DNA from: Anaerolinea sp.
Lineage (GTDB): Bacteria; Chloroflexota; Anaerolineae; Anaerolineales; Anaerolineaceae
NCBI GenBank assembly: GCA_029975055.1
Contig: JARKPU010000058.1
Location: 62,001 to 126,000 of the forward strand
Length of the DNA stretch: 64,000 bases
Reading direction: 5' to 3'
In this document: positions 7,904 through 16,003 of the stretch, one piece after another
Numbering within the stretch: position 1 is the first letter of the stretch
Layout: every line of letters begins with the position of its first letter
Translations under genes and position numbers: made by a program
Notes under the pieces: generated by a model
What the model saw: the letters and a program-made list of their open reading frames with translations, nothing else
Told to the model about the DNA's origin: nothing
Databases searched by the model: none

Positions 7904-9232
7904 TTACCCGCCCGATGGGAGCGCGATGGGCGTCAGCACCGGGTCGGTGGGGACGACCGTCTGCCAGAGATCGAAGGTCTGGGCTTTCAAGTCTTCCTTG
8001 GCCTTGGTCAGCCAGTCGTTATAAGCATTCTGTTTCTTGGTGGTGAGCTCGTCATCCGTCAACGGCAGCACCTGGCGGCCGAGGAGCTGGATGATGTGAT
8101 AACCAAACTGAGACTTCACCGGCTGGCTCACCTCACCAACCTTGAGCGCGTAGGCGGCGGTCTCGAAATCGACATCCATCACACCCTTGCCGAACCAGCC
8201 AAGGTCGCCGCCGATATCTTTGTTGCTCGTGTCGAGCGAAACCTCGGAGGCCACTTTAACAAAGCTCTCGCCGCTGTTCAAGCGTTGAAGGACCTGCCTG
8301 GCCTCATCTTCGGTGTTGACCAGGATATGCCGGGCCCAAATCTTTTCTTCCTCTTTCGGGAGGTCATCGGTGAGGGCCTTATAGACCTTCTCGCGCAGCA
8401 GCCCGCGCCTGACGTAAGCCCGCAGCTGGGCCTCGGTGTAGCCCACCGACTGCGCGCTGGCGAGGAAATCGGCCATGGTGGTCTTGAACCCTTCCAGGGT
8501 GTAGGGCGTGGGGGTGGGGAAGGGCGTCTCGGTCAGCGTGGGGGTGGGGGTGGGGCCGGTCGGCGTGGGGGTAGGCTGGCTGGGGGTGGCTGTGGCCGTC
8601 GGCGGAAGGGTGGTGGCGGTGGCGGTTGGGGTGAGCGGGTCGAGTGTGGGTTCCGGCGTGGGGGTGCGCGTGGGGGGGACCCAGGCCAGCTGGGTGGCGT
8701 CTAAGGTGGCGGTGACGAACGGCGTGGAGGTAGGCGCGAAGGTTGGCGTGCCTTTGGCATAATAGCCGAAAGCTTCCTGGAGGGCGGCTTCCAGTTCTTC
8801 GTCAGTCACTTCGATTTTACGGGCCTTGGCCTCTTGCTCGATGATCGCGCTGGTGATCATGTCATCGAGCGTGGATTGGCCGATCGTCGTCGGGTTGTTG
8901 AGGTCGGCTTCCATCTGCTGGATCTGCGAAGCGTAGAACTGCGCCAGGATGGGATTCCCGGCGTACTGCTCATACTGGCGGATTGCCAGGAAGCGCCTGA
9001 AGCGCACCTCGGCCTGGAACTGCCCGGCGGTGATTTTGGTATCTCCAACCTGCGCCACCACGCGGTTCGCCTGGAAATATTTTTGGTCGAGGATGCCGTA
9101 AATGATGACCCCGACGATCAGAACGAACACGGCGATCACTCCGCCCAGGAGCAGGCGCGTCTGGTTGCGCTCCTTCTCCAGGCGGGCGAGGTGTTTTTTG
9201 GTAGCGGTTTTCGGCGTTGGTGTTTTTGCCAT
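7904..9232 (-). CDS. Membrane-anchored parvulin-type peptidyl-prolyl isomerase (PrsA/SurA-like)
   Basis: This is an extracytoplasmic folding factor that isomerises prolyl bonds of exported proteins. The 442-aa chain has a basic cytoplasmic start and one transmembrane anchor at about residues 28-48 (LLLGGVIAVFVLIVGVIIYG). A SurA-N-like chaperone helix region follows (VGDTKITAGQFQAEVRFRRF). Next comes a Thr/Pro-rich linker at about residues 155-250, then the rest of the chaperone helices. The parvulin domain is ARHILVNTEDEARQVLQRL with GGDLGWFGKGVMDVDFE and FGYHIIQLLGR. The low-complexity linker interrupts the chaperone region and is G-rich on the plus strand. RNA would start upstream in the rpsR intergenic gap. 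The substrate range is unknown. Confidence 0.9.
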   Translation of the reverse strand: MAKTPTPKTATKKHLARLEKERNQTRLLLGGVIAVFVLIVGVIIYGILDQKYFQANRVVAQVGDTKITAGQFQAEVRFRRFLAIRQYEQYAGNPILAQFYASQIQQMEADLNNPTTIGQSTLDDMITSAIIEQEAKARKIEVTDEELEAALQEAFGYYAKGTPTFAPTSTPFVTATLDATQLAWVPPTRTPTPEPTLDPLTPTATATTLPPTATATPSQPTPTPTGPTPTPTLTETPFPTPTPYTLEGFKTTMADFLASAQSVGYTEAQLRAYVRRGLLREKVYKALTDDLPKEEEKIWARHILVNTEDEARQVLQRLNSGESFVKVASEVSLDTSNKDIGGDLGWFGKGVMDVDFETAAYALKVGEVSQPVKSQFGYHIIQLLGRQVLPLTDDELTTKKQNAYNDWLTKAKEDLKAQTFDLWQTVVPTDPVLTPIALPSGG

Positions 9233-9313
9233 GGGCGGCCTCTATTCAGAAAAACAAACAGGGGCAAGGGCCGGCGTGAGCCCATGCCCCTCTCAATGGA
9301 TAAAAAAGGGGGG

Positions 9314-9583
9314 TTAATCGATTTCGCCGCCGACGTAAGGCAGGAACGCCAGGTGGCGGGCGCGTTTGACGGCCACAGCCAGCGCGCGCTGGTGGCGGGC
9401 GCAGGTGCCCGTCTGGCGGCGCGGGCGGATTTTGCCTTCTTCGGTCACAAACCGGCGCAGCATATCGACCTGCTTGTAGTCAATGGGGATGTTTTTATCC
9501 ACACAGAACTGGCAGATCTTGGGCCTGGCGACATAGCGCCGAAGGGCCGGCTGCTCGCTTTCCATCATCATTTCATCGTTCAT
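9314..9583 (-). CDS. rpsR: Ribosomal protein bS18
   Basis: This is a small-subunit ribosomal protein that pairs with bS6 on the platform of the 30S subunit. The 89-aa protein carries the family core [18 protein letters not shown] followed by [16 protein letters not shown]. The Cys pair in KICQFCVDK together with the later CARH makes a plausible zinc site, so this looks like the Cys-containing (C+) form. The gene is third in rpsF-ssb-rpsR, 14 bp after ssb. The rplI gene that often ends this operon is absent here. Confidence 0.96.
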   Translation of the reverse strand: MNDEMMMESEQPALRRYVARPKICQFCVDKNIPIDYKQVDMLRRFVTEEGKIRPRRQTGTCARHQRALAVAVKRARHLAFLPYVGGEID

Positions 9584-9597
9584 CAGGCTTTCTCCAA

Positions 9598-10005
9598 CTA
9601 GAACGGATACTCATCATCGCTTATGGTGTCGGCTTCAGTAGGCTCGTTGGCCGGAGAGGCGGCGCTGTCGCGGCGGTCGCCCAGCATCATCATTTCGCTG
9701 GCGACGATCTCGACGGAGGTATGCTTGACGCCTTCGCTGTCTTCCCACCGGCGGGTTTGCAGGCGGCCTTCAACATAGACCTGCTGGCCTTTGTTGAGGT
9801 ATTGCTTACAAATTTCTGCCAGGTTGCCCCAGGCGACGATGTTGAACCACTCGGTTTCGGTGTGTCTCTCGCCGTCTGTGGAATTCCAGGAGCGGCTGGT
9901 GGCGACTGTGAAGGTGGTTACCGGTTTGCCAGATGGGGTGTAGCGCATTTCAGGGTCGCGCCCCAGGTGGCCGATGATCATCACTTTATTAAGTCCCCGG
10001 CTCAT
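9598..10005 (-). CDS. ssb: Single-stranded DNA-binding protein
   Basis: SSB coats single-stranded DNA in replication, repair and recombination and recruits partners through its acidic tail. The 135-aa chain has an OB-fold at residues 1-105 ([49 protein letters not shown]) and ends DDEYPF, the partner-binding tip. The Pro/Ala linker is short. Start ATG 10005 has GAGGAGATACC upstream, and the extension to 10023 is not needed. The gene is second in rpsF-ssb-rpsR. Confidence 0.96.
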   Translation of the reverse strand: MSRGLNKVMIIGHLGRDPEMRYTPSGKPVTTFTVATSRSWNSTDGERHTETEWFNIVAWGNLAEICKQYLNKGQQVYVEGRLQTRRWEDSEGVKHTSVEIVASEMMMLGDRRDSAASPANEPTEADTISDDEYPF

Positions 10006-10053
10006 GGTATCTCCTCGCACCAAGCGAACTGAAAATCGACTCCAACGGACAGG

Positions 10054-10335
10054 CTACTTGGCAGTGATCAGGTAGCGCATGATAGGTTCGGTCAGCCGCA
10101 GGTTGTGATCGAGCGTGTTGCTGAAAGCGGGCGGCATGCTGGCCTGGATATAGACGTACTGGCCTTCACGCTGCTTGCGGATCAAGTACGCCATGCGGCG
10201 CTTGCCCCACAATTCCGTATTGTCGACCGTTCCGCCGGCTTCTGTAATCCAGCCCTTCACCTTGTCGATCAGGCCGTTGACGGCAGTCTCATCCAAATCG
10301 GGATGGATGATGAAAACAACCTCGTAGTTACGCAT
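10054..10335 (-). CDS. rpsF: Ribosomal protein bS6
   Basis: bS6 binds bS18 and 16S rRNA in the 30S platform. The 93-aa protein starts MRNYEVVFIIHPDLDETAV and has the conserved GKRRMAYLIRKQREGQYV and LRLTEPIMRYL blocks. An AGGAGG lies 7 bases before ATG 10335. It is the first gene of rpsF-ssb-rpsR. The leader of about 80 nt upstream could hold the S6:S18 autoregulatory RNA known in other bacteria, but I could not confirm the motif by eye. Confidence 0.96.
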   Translation of the reverse strand: MRNYEVVFIIHPDLDETAVNGLIDKVKGWITEAGGTVDNTELWGKRRMAYLIRKQREGQYVYIQASMPPAFSNTLDHNLRLTEPIMRYLITAK

Positions 10336-10423
10336 GTTGGGATCCTCCTTTCCTCGGGTTTGCCCTTTTTAGCGCCGTAGGCGTTTCAAGGGTGGAAAGT
10401 AACAACGCGGTTAGCGGGGTGGA

Positions 10424-10452
10424 ATTATACCTGATCCGGTTGATTAATGGAA
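10424..10452 (-). promoter_or_regulatory. Promoter of rpsF-ssb-rpsR
   Basis: Minus-strand -10 TATAAT lies at 10424-10429, with a weak -35 (TTCCAT, 10447-10452) 17 bp away. Transcription from about 10417 gives a leader of roughly 82 nt. Confidence 0.6.
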
Positions 10453-10505
10453 GGGCGCGGGCAGGATGGTTCACGGTATAGAAATGTAGTAAGGCCCTCA
10501 CCCTG

Positions 10506-10526
10506 CCCTCTCCCGGTGGGAGAGGG
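10506..10526. repeat. Intergenic hairpin in a CCCTCACCC-type element
   Basis: A perfect 9-bp stem (CCCTCTCCC with GGGAGAGGG) with a 3-nt loop sits inside a C-rich stretch starting CCCTCACCCTGCC near 10497. A related CCCTCACCCCTGCCC stretch occurs at about 56510. There is no T-run in the right place for a terminator of the minus-strand gene ending at 10560. Confidence 0.5.
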
Positions 10527-10559
10527 AAAAATCCGCTCCCTTCGCCCTCTGGGCTGCGC

Positions 10560-11726
10560 TCATGCCAGCCGGTTCGCCGGGCTGAGCGGTTCGCCTGAGG
10601 CGATCAACTCACGGGCCGCGTCGATGCGCCCTGGGTAGTTCCAGCACAACACACCGCGCACCCGCCCGGCCTCGAGGTAATAGACGATTCCGCGCCGGAA
10701 TTCTTCCTGCCAATCGATGCGCGTCTCCAGGCGCGAGTCGATCAGGCCAACCGCATCGTAGCCCAGATCGAACAGGTCCGAATACACGCGCGGCAGCAAG
10801 GTATATTCGACCTGCCCGCCGGCCATGTTCTGCCCGGCGGCGAGGCCGCTCTCGTTGGCGTTTTCTTCGTGCTCGGTGCGCAGGCGCATGCCCAAAGCCG
10901 GGTTGTAGAAGTTCATCACATCACCGGCGGCATAGATGCCGGGCTGGGAGGTTTGCAGGCGTGCATCCACGAGAATGCCGTTGTCCACTTCCAGGCCGGC
11001 CTGCCTGGCAAGCGCCAGGTTGGGGCGGATGCCCAGCCCGGCGATGACTGCATCCGAGCGCAGCACGTCGCCTTCGGCGGAACGCACCAGGAATTCATCC
11101 CCGGCCTGGGTCACTTCGGCCACGCGCCGCCCCGGCAGAACGCGGATTCCGTGGCTGGCGAAGTAATTGTTCATATAGGCAGAAAGCGCACCGGGGAGGA
11201 GCCTGCCGAGCAGGCCGTCTTCCAGGAAGAGCATACTCACCTGCTTTCCCTGCGCGGCGAGCGCGGCGGCAATCTCCGAGCCGATGAAGCCCCCGCCGAT
11301 GACGGTGAAACGGGCGGCGCTCTCGGCCAGAGCGCGCAGGCGCGTATAATCGGCCAGCGTGCGGAAGTAGATCACCTGCTCGCTCGCCCCAGGCAGGCGA
11401 ATCGGGTCGCCCCCGGTGGCAAGCAACAGGTTCTGGTACGTGTACACCTCGCCCTGGTCGTCCTGCAGGCGGCGTTCAGCCGGGTCGAGTGTCACGGCTG
11501 TGCGGCCGAGGTGCAGCTCCACGCCGAGCGCCTCGGTGCGCCGCCAGATGCGGCTGAGCGGGGTGCGCTTCCATAAGCCTTTGGAGAGCGGCGGGCGGTT
11601 ATAAGGCGGGTCGGGCTCCTGCGATATCAAGCCGATCGATCCGGAAGCATCCAGCATGCGGATGCCCCGCGCGGCGGCATCGGCCGCCATTCCGCCGCCA
11701 ATGAGAAGGTACCGGTAATTCTTCAT
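10560..11726 (-). CDS. FAD-dependent pyridine nucleotide-disulfide family oxidoreductase (rubredoxin/ferredoxin reductase-like)
   Basis: This 388-aa flavoprotein probably passes electrons between NAD(P)H and a small redox protein. The N-terminal FAD Rossmann motif is IGGGMAADAAARGI. The substrate-side block EPDPPYNRPPLSKGLWK is typical of ferredoxin/NADH-rubredoxin reductases. The NAD(P)H fold is VIGGGFIGSEIAAAL, and the second FAD motif GIYAAGDVMNFYN binds the ribityl chain. No redox-active CxxxxC pair is present, which excludes lipoamide or glutathione reductase types. ATG 11726 lies 7 nt behind a TACAAT box, so the mRNA is probably leaderless. It is divergent from the kinase at 11765. The electron partner is not evident; a ferredoxin is encoded at 23.4 kb. 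Confidence 0.88.
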   Translation of the reverse strand: MKNYRYLLIGGGMAADAAARGIRMLDASGSIGLISQEPDPPYNRPPLSKGLWKRTPLSRIWRRTEALGVELHLGRTAVTLDPAERRLQDDQGEVYTYQNLLLATGGDPIRLPGASEQVIYFRTLADYTRLRALAESAARFTVIGGGFIGSEIAAALAAQGKQVSMLFLEDGLLGRLLPGALSAYMNNYFASHGIRVLPGRRVAEVTQAGDEFLVRSAEGDVLRSDAVIAGLGIRPNLALARQAGLEVDNGILVDARLQTSQPGIYAAGDVMNFYNPALGMRLRTEHEENANESGLAAGQNMAGGQVEYTLLPRVYSDLFDLGYDAVGLIDSRLETRIDWQEEFRRGIVYYLEAGRVRGVLCWNYPGRIDAARELIASGEPLSPANRLA

Positions 11727-11733
11727 GGGGAGA

Positions 11734-11758
11734 ATTGTAATCCATCCGGTAGTAAAAT
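11734..11758. promoter_or_regulatory. Overlapping divergent promoters, both leaderless-type
   Basis: Minus-strand TACAAT (11734-11739) is 7 nt from the oxidoreductase ATG. Plus-strand TAAAAT (11753-11758) is 6 nt from the kinase ATG 11765. Only 38 bp separate the two start codons, so the two promoters must overlap and could compete for RNA polymerase. Confidence 0.6.
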
Positions 11759-11764
11759 GGACGC

Positions 11765-12661
11765 ATGACCGCTACCGAAGACCGCCTCCAGCGCATCCGC
11801 AGGGCCTTCCCCGGCCTTGAAATTCACTCGGTTGAGGAAAACTACGAAGGCCTGGTGAACGATGTGATCGTGATCAACGGCGAGCGCATCTACCGCTTTG
11901 CGAAAGCCGATTGGGCCATGCCTGCCATGTGGAAGGAAGGGCGCATCTTGCACCTGGTGAGGCCGCACGTGCAGGTGGACATCCCTTTTTGGGACCACAT
12001 GGAGGAGGACTTCATCTCCTATAACAAGCTGCGCGGGCAGCCGCTGCGGCGGCAAATGGTGCAGCGTCTGCCCGAAAAGGTGCAGGACGCGCTGGCAGAG
12101 CAGATGGCGGCTTTCTATCGTGCACTGCGGCACATCCCGCCTGAGGAGGTGCGCGCGGCAGAGATTGGCAACTCGGATGCGCTGCGCCCGCTGGAAGTGT
12201 ATGCCGAATATTACGAGAAGGCGCGCCAGCTGCTCTACCCAAGCATCTACGAGCACATGCGCGATACGCTGGATGAGATCTTCCTGCCCGTCTTGAACGG
12301 CCAGCTTTCGATGGACTACGAGCTGCGCCTGATCCACGCCGACACCGGCCCGCACCATGTGCTCTTCGACGCCGAACGGCAGCGCATCAGCGGTATCCTC
12401 GATTTCGGCACGGGCGGGCTGGGCGACCCGGCCATGGACATCGGCAATGCGCTGTGCTGCTATGGCGAGGGGTTCCTGCGGCGGATGGCGCGCTACGACG
12501 ATGAGCTCGCGGGAATGATCGAACGGGCGCGATTCTACGCCGCCGAGGTGGAAGTCTGGTGGGTGTTGATGGGGCTGGAACACGACGAGCCGAGCTGGAT
12601 GTTCGTCCACCTGATGACCGCGCGCGACTGGCTGCCCCCGCTGAGCGGCAGGTTCCCGTGA
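11765..12661 (+). CDS. Aminoglycoside phosphotransferase-fold kinase, substrate unknown
   Basis: This 298-aa protein belongs to the APH/choline-kinase superfamily of ATP-dependent small-molecule kinases. The catalytic loop reads LIHADTGPHHVLFD at residues 189-202, with Asp193 as catalytic base. The metal-ligand position usually filled by Asn is His198, a variant also seen in some members of the superfamily. ILDFGTGGLGDPAMDIGNAL (from residue 211) is the second metal site. The protein begins TEDRLQRIRRAFPGLEIHSV, as in many uncharacterised kinases of this fold. Sequence alone does not show antibiotic resistance, and a metabolic substrate is as likely. The start codon lies 6 nt behind a -10 box. 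Confidence 0.85.
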   Translation: MTATEDRLQRIRRAFPGLEIHSVEENYEGLVNDVIVINGERIYRFAKADWAMPAMWKEGRILHLVRPHVQVDIPFWDHMEEDFISYNKLRGQPLRRQMVQRLPEKVQDALAEQMAAFYRALRHIPPEEVRAAEIGNSDALRPLEVYAEYYEKARQLLYPSIYEHMRDTLDEIFLPVLNGQLSMDYELRLIHADTGPHHVLFDAERQRISGILDFGTGGLGDPAMDIGNALCCYGEGFLRRMARYDDELAGMIERARFYAAEVEVWWVLMGLEHDEPSWMFVHLMTARDWLPPLSGRFP

Positions 12662-12717
12662 CATGGGGGCTTGCCACCTGGGCACCTTAGCGCCGGAGTG
12701 ACCGATTCCCTTTCCCT

Positions 12718-13668
12718 CTAATAGTTTGCTTTTAAGTCCATGCCCGCGTAGAGGGCAGCCACCTGGTCGCCGTAGCCGTTGAACTTGAGCGTCGGGCGGC
12801 GGCCGCTCTCGCCGATGCGGCGCTCGGAAGATTGCGACCAACGCGGGTGGGGCACTTCGGGATTCACATTGGCGTAGAAGCCGTATTCATTAGGCGCGGA
12901 GGCCATCCACAGGCTGGTGGGCTGGTCGGCCACGAGCTCCACCTTGACGATAGCTTTGATGCTCTTGAAGCCGTACTTCCAGGGCACCACCAGGCGCAGC
13001 GGAGCGCCGTTCTGAGGCAGCAGGTCTTTGCCATACAGGCCGGTCGCCAGGATGGTAAGATCGTTCATGGCCTCATCCAGGCGCAGCCCTTCCACATAGG
13101 GCCAGGGGAAGAAGGGAGAATTCTGGCCGGGCATGTCGGCGGGGTCGTAGATGGTGGTGAATTTGACGTACTTTGCGTCCGAGGTGGGCTCTACGGCCCG
13201 GAGGAGCGCCGCCAGCGGGAAGCCCTGCCAGGGAATGACCATCGACCAGCCTTCCACGCAGCGCAGTCGGTAGATGCGTTCTTCGGCGGGGAATTGCTTG
13301 CGGATCTGGTCAATATCGAATACGCCCGGCTTGCTCACCATGCCTTCCACGCTCACCTGCCAGGGCGAAGTGGGAAAATTCGCCGCCTCCGAGGCCACGC
13401 CTTCTTTATCGGTGGTGAATTCGTAATAATTGTTGAAGTTCGTGATTTGCTCAAACGTGTTGAGCGTGTCGGGTTCGGGGGTGGGCCCGGCCTGACCGGC
13501 CTGGGCGATCCCGCCGCCGCCGGAGGTGGCGCATGCCGCCAGGGCCAGCGCGCCGCCCGCCAGAAAAAGCGCCTCGCGCATGAATTTGCGGCGCGAAAGA
13601 TAGGTTTGCTCGGGGGTGATCTCGGAAGAAGGGATGTTCCCCCAGGGGGGAGTTCGTCTGATCTTCAT
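12718..13668 (-). CDS. msrP: Methionine sulfoxide reductase catalytic subunit MsrP (molybdopterin oxidoreductase)
   Basis: MsrP uses molybdopterin to reduce methionine sulfoxide in exported proteins. The 316-aa precursor has a twin-arginine signal ([20 protein letters not shown], Arg26-Arg27) and then Ala-Ala-Cys46, which fits a lipobox. The sulfite-oxidase-like domain has the molybdenum-ligand cysteine Cys137 in [15 protein letters not shown], then [16 protein letters not shown] and [13 protein letters not shown]. Start ATG 13668 follows GAGGTAAGC. The usual membrane haem partner MsrQ is not adjacent. Molybdenum cofactor genes moaC and moaDE are 10 kb away. Confidence 0.93.
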   Translation of the reverse strand: MKIRRTPPWGNIPSSEITPEQTYLSRRKFMREALFLAGGALALAACATSGGGGIAQAGQAGPTPEPDTLNTFEQITNFNNYYEFTTDKEGVASEAANFPTSPWQVSVEGMVSKPGVFDIDQIRKQFPAEERIYRLRCVEGWSMVIPWQGFPLAALLRAVEPTSDAKYVKFTTIYDPADMPGQNSPFFPWPYVEGLRLDEAMNDLTILATGLYGKDLLPQNGAPLRLVVPWKYGFKSIKAIVKVELVADQPTSLWMASAPNEYGFYANVNPEVPHPRWSQSSERRIGESGRRPTLKFNGYGDQVAALYAGMDLKANY

Positions 13669-13781
13669 GCTTACCTCTAAATTCAAAATATCCAAACGAT
13701 CATCGTCGAAGTATCGATGAGTAACCGGTAACGAAGGCCCAGGCGCTCGGGAGACCGGAACCGCCGCGCCTGCCTGGGCTT

Positions 13782-14363
13782 TCAATACGGCAGGCCCGCG
13801 ATGTGGTGCAGCAAGGCGCGCGCAAGCAGCGTATCGGCAGTGGCGCGGTGGGCGTTGGGCAGCGCGATGCCGCTGTGCCGGCCGGCGGAATCGAGCGAAT
13901 GGTAGCGGAAGGTGCCGCGGCGCGGGTCGCGCTCACCGCGGAAGCGCGAATACAGCTCGAGCAGGTCATAAGCGTTGATCGGCTGGTTCCACTTGAGCTG
14001 GTAGCGCTCGAGCGACTGGCGCATCATGCGCAGGTCGAATTCGGCGTTGTAGATCACCACCACACGGCCCTGCAGCAGCGGGCGGACGTCGGTCCAGACG
14101 ATGGGCCAGGGGCGTGCCGACTGAACCTCCTCGTTGGTGATGCCGTGGATGCCGGTCGCCACGGCAGGGATTGGCCGCGACGGCCGCACCAGCGTCTCGA
14201 GCAGGATGCTGCCGTCGTGGTCGACGATGGAAATTTCCACGATCTCATCGGAAGGCCCCAGGCCGGTCGTTTCAGTATCGAGGTAAACCGGCTGCCTGGC
14301 GAGGACCATCTGGGCCTCTTCGATGGCGCGCTGCCGCAGGGTGCTGGAAACGGGGCTGCTCAT
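13782..14363 (-). CDS. DEDDh-family 3'-5' exonuclease (DnaQ-like)
   Basis: This 193-aa protein matches the exonuclease fold of DNA polymerase III epsilon and RNase T. Metal residues are visible: Asp29 and Glu31 in [11 protein letters not shown], Asp in [10 protein letters not shown], and His...Asp in [16 protein letters not shown], with the HxAxxD signature of the DEDDh type. The block [15 protein letters not shown] is also characteristic. There is no polymerase or other domain attached, so it may act as a stand-alone repair or proofreading nuclease. It starts 4 bp after the upstream lipoprotein gene ends, so the two are likely co-transcribed. Confidence 0.88.
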   Translation of the reverse strand: MSSPVSSTLRQRAIEEAQMVLARQPVYLDTETTGLGPSDEIVEISIVDHDGSILLETLVRPSRPIPAVATGIHGITNEEVQSARPWPIVWTDVRPLLQGRVVVIYNAEFDLRMMRQSLERYQLKWNQPINAYDLLELYSRFRGERDPRRGTFRYHSLDSAGRHSGIALPNAHRATADTLLARALLHHIAGLPY

Positions 14364-14367
14364 CGGT

Positions 14368-15201
14368 TCACAGTTTCCACAGGCGGATCAAATCCAAGTC
14401 AACCCTGAACCCGGCCGTCTGGTTGGCCGCGACCAGCGCGCCGAAATAACCGGAGGAGTAGGTGCTGTCGTCGGTCTCACCCACCAGCGTTCCGTTGACG
14501 TACAGGCTGATCTTGCTGCCCTGCGCCAGCACCCCCAGGCGGTTCACCTGGTTCGAGCCGGTTGTGATGGCTGTGGCGGGGGTGAGCGCGATCAGCTCGG
14601 TGTCGGTGTTGTTGTTGAAGTCGCGCGCGTAGAGGTTATAACGCCCGTCGCAGGTGACGCCGTAGAAATAACCGGCGTTCTCTTTGTTGGCGCGGAAGAC
14701 CAGCCCGTAGAGATCGGCCCCAGAGCAATCGCGCACGCGGAAGGTGCCTTCGAGGTAGAAGTTCACCGGCTGCTGGGCGTAAGTGAGCGACCAGCCCAGC
14801 CAGCCGTTGGCGTTTCTCCCGGTCAATGCCAGGGCGCCGTCCTCGGCTTCCACTTTGGTGTTGTCGTTCTCGTAGAGGTAGAAATTCTTCGCCGTATCGA
14901 GTGAATCCTGCCAGGAAGGTTCGCCGAAGGAGGCGGCCGGGTCGCCGGGGTTGGTGGTGGGGGTTGGGCTTGGTTCGGCGGTGGGGGTGGCCGGTTCGGC
15001 TGTCGGCGGGGTGGTGGGCGTTTCGGCCGGAGGCTGGGTGGCGGCCTGCGGCTGAGTGGGGGAGGGCTGAGCGGTGAGCAGCTCGGCCACCTGCGTGGCG
15101 ACCAGGTCGGCGGTCGGCGTGGCATCCTGCGGGGCGACCGGCAGGTTGCAGCCGGCGAGCGCGATGAGCAGAGTGAAAGTGAGGGTGGTGAGTTTACGCA
15201 T
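14368..15201 (-). CDS. Lipoprotein with Thr/Pro linker and LamG/concanavalin-like domain
   Basis: The 277-aa precursor has a signal peptide and lipobox (LTFTLLIALAGC, Cys18), so it is expected to be anchored on the outer face of the membrane. A Thr/Pro/Glu-rich low-complexity linker covers about residues 45-95. The rest resembles a concanavalin A-like (LamG or DUF1080-type) beta-sandwich: FYLEGTFRVRDCSGADLYGL, NRLGVLAQGSKISLYVNGT, YFGALVAANQTAGFRVDLD. Such domains often bind sugars, but the ligand is unknown. A minus-strand TATAAT lies about 35 bp upstream. The gene is followed immediately by the exonuclease. Confidence 0.8.
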   Translation of the reverse strand: MRKLTTLTFTLLIALAGCNLPVAPQDATPTADLVATQVAELLTAQPSPTQPQAATQPPAETPTTPPTAEPATPTAEPSPTPTTNPGDPAASFGEPSWQDSLDTAKNFYLYENDNTKVEAEDGALALTGRNANGWLGWSLTYAQQPVNFYLEGTFRVRDCSGADLYGLVFRANKENAGYFYGVTCDGRYNLYARDFNNNTDTELIALTPATAITTGSNQVNRLGVLAQGSKISLYVNGTLVGETDDSTYSSGYFGALVAANQTAGFRVDLDLIRLWKL

Positions 15202-15304
15202 GGTCCATCCGGCTTTAAATAGATCGATTGAGTCTCATTATAGCGCAGAAGATAAAGCATCCGTTAAAATAGGGTTACACTAAGCTTATGCAGCGGGGCA
15301 GGCC

Positions 15305-16003
15305 ATGAAGGAATATCGCTACATTCTATTCAATAAGCCGTACGGGGTGGTGACGGCCTTCACCGATTCGGAAGGGCACGCCACGTTGAAAGAATACATT
15401 CCGGTGCCGGGGGTGTACCCGGCAGGCCGGCTCGACCTCGATAGCGAAGGGCTGCTCCTGCTCAGTGATGACGGACCGCTGATGCACGCGCTGACCGACC
15501 CGCAGTCAGCGCACCCCAAGACGTACCTGGTGCAGGTGGAGGGCGAGGTGAGCGAGGCGGCGCTGGCTCAGTTAACCGCAGGGGTGGTGGTGAAGGGCGT
15601 GCGCACGCGGCGCTGCCAGGCACTGGTGATTCCGCCGCCGGAGCTGCCGGAGCGGGCGAAGCCCGTCACGCCGCATGGGCCGACGACCTGGCTGCGGGTG
15701 GTGCTGACGGAAGGGCGCAAGCGGCAGATTCGCCACATGACGGCGGCGGTGGGGCTGCCGACGCTGCGGCTTGTGCGCGTAGCCATCGGGCCGCTCCACC
15801 TGGGAGAACTAAAGCCGGGGGAGTGGCGGGCACTCTCCCCGGCTGAAGTGGAAGCGCTGCGGCTGTGGCTGCGCTCTAAGGCTGGGCGAAAGACTGCAAA
15901 GTCTGAAGATAATGTTCGGGGATCCCGATATCAAAGCGGCGGCCGTCAATCACCAGGCCCAAGAAGCCGTCCATCTGGCGCAGGCGGTCGAGGGCGGAAG
16001 TGA
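15305..16003 (+). CDS. RNA pseudouridine synthase, RsuA/RluE-type
   Basis: This enzyme isomerises a uridine in rRNA to pseudouridine. The 232-aa chain lacks the S4 domain and begins directly with YILFNKPYGVVTAF, as in RluE. The catalytic Asp is in YPAGRLDLDSEGLLLLSDDG, and the C-terminal block is TEGRKRQIRHMTAAVGLPTL. The fold ends near residue 190. A basic tail of about 40 residues (SKAGRKTAKSEDNVRGSRY and onward) is read across the end of the opposite gene, an overlap of 128 bp. The exact target base is unknown. GGGGCAGG lies just before ATG 15305. Confidence 0.9.
   Translation: MKEYRYILFNKPYGVVTAFTDSEGHATLKEYIPVPGVYPAGRLDLDSEGLLLLSDDGPLMHALTDPQSAHPKTYLVQVEGEVSEAALAQLTAGVVVKGVRTRRCQALVIPPPELPERAKPVTPHGPTTWLRVVLTEGRKRQIRHMTAAVGLPTLRLVRVAIGPLHLGELKPGEWRALSPAEVEALRLWLRSKAGRKTAKSEDNVRGSRYQSGGRQSPGPRSRPSGAGGRGRK

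Noticed and set aside
11765..12661. Calling the APH-fold kinase an antibiotic resistance gene
   Set aside because: The motifs show only the kinase fold; nothing in the sequence or neighbours supports an aminoglycoside substrate.
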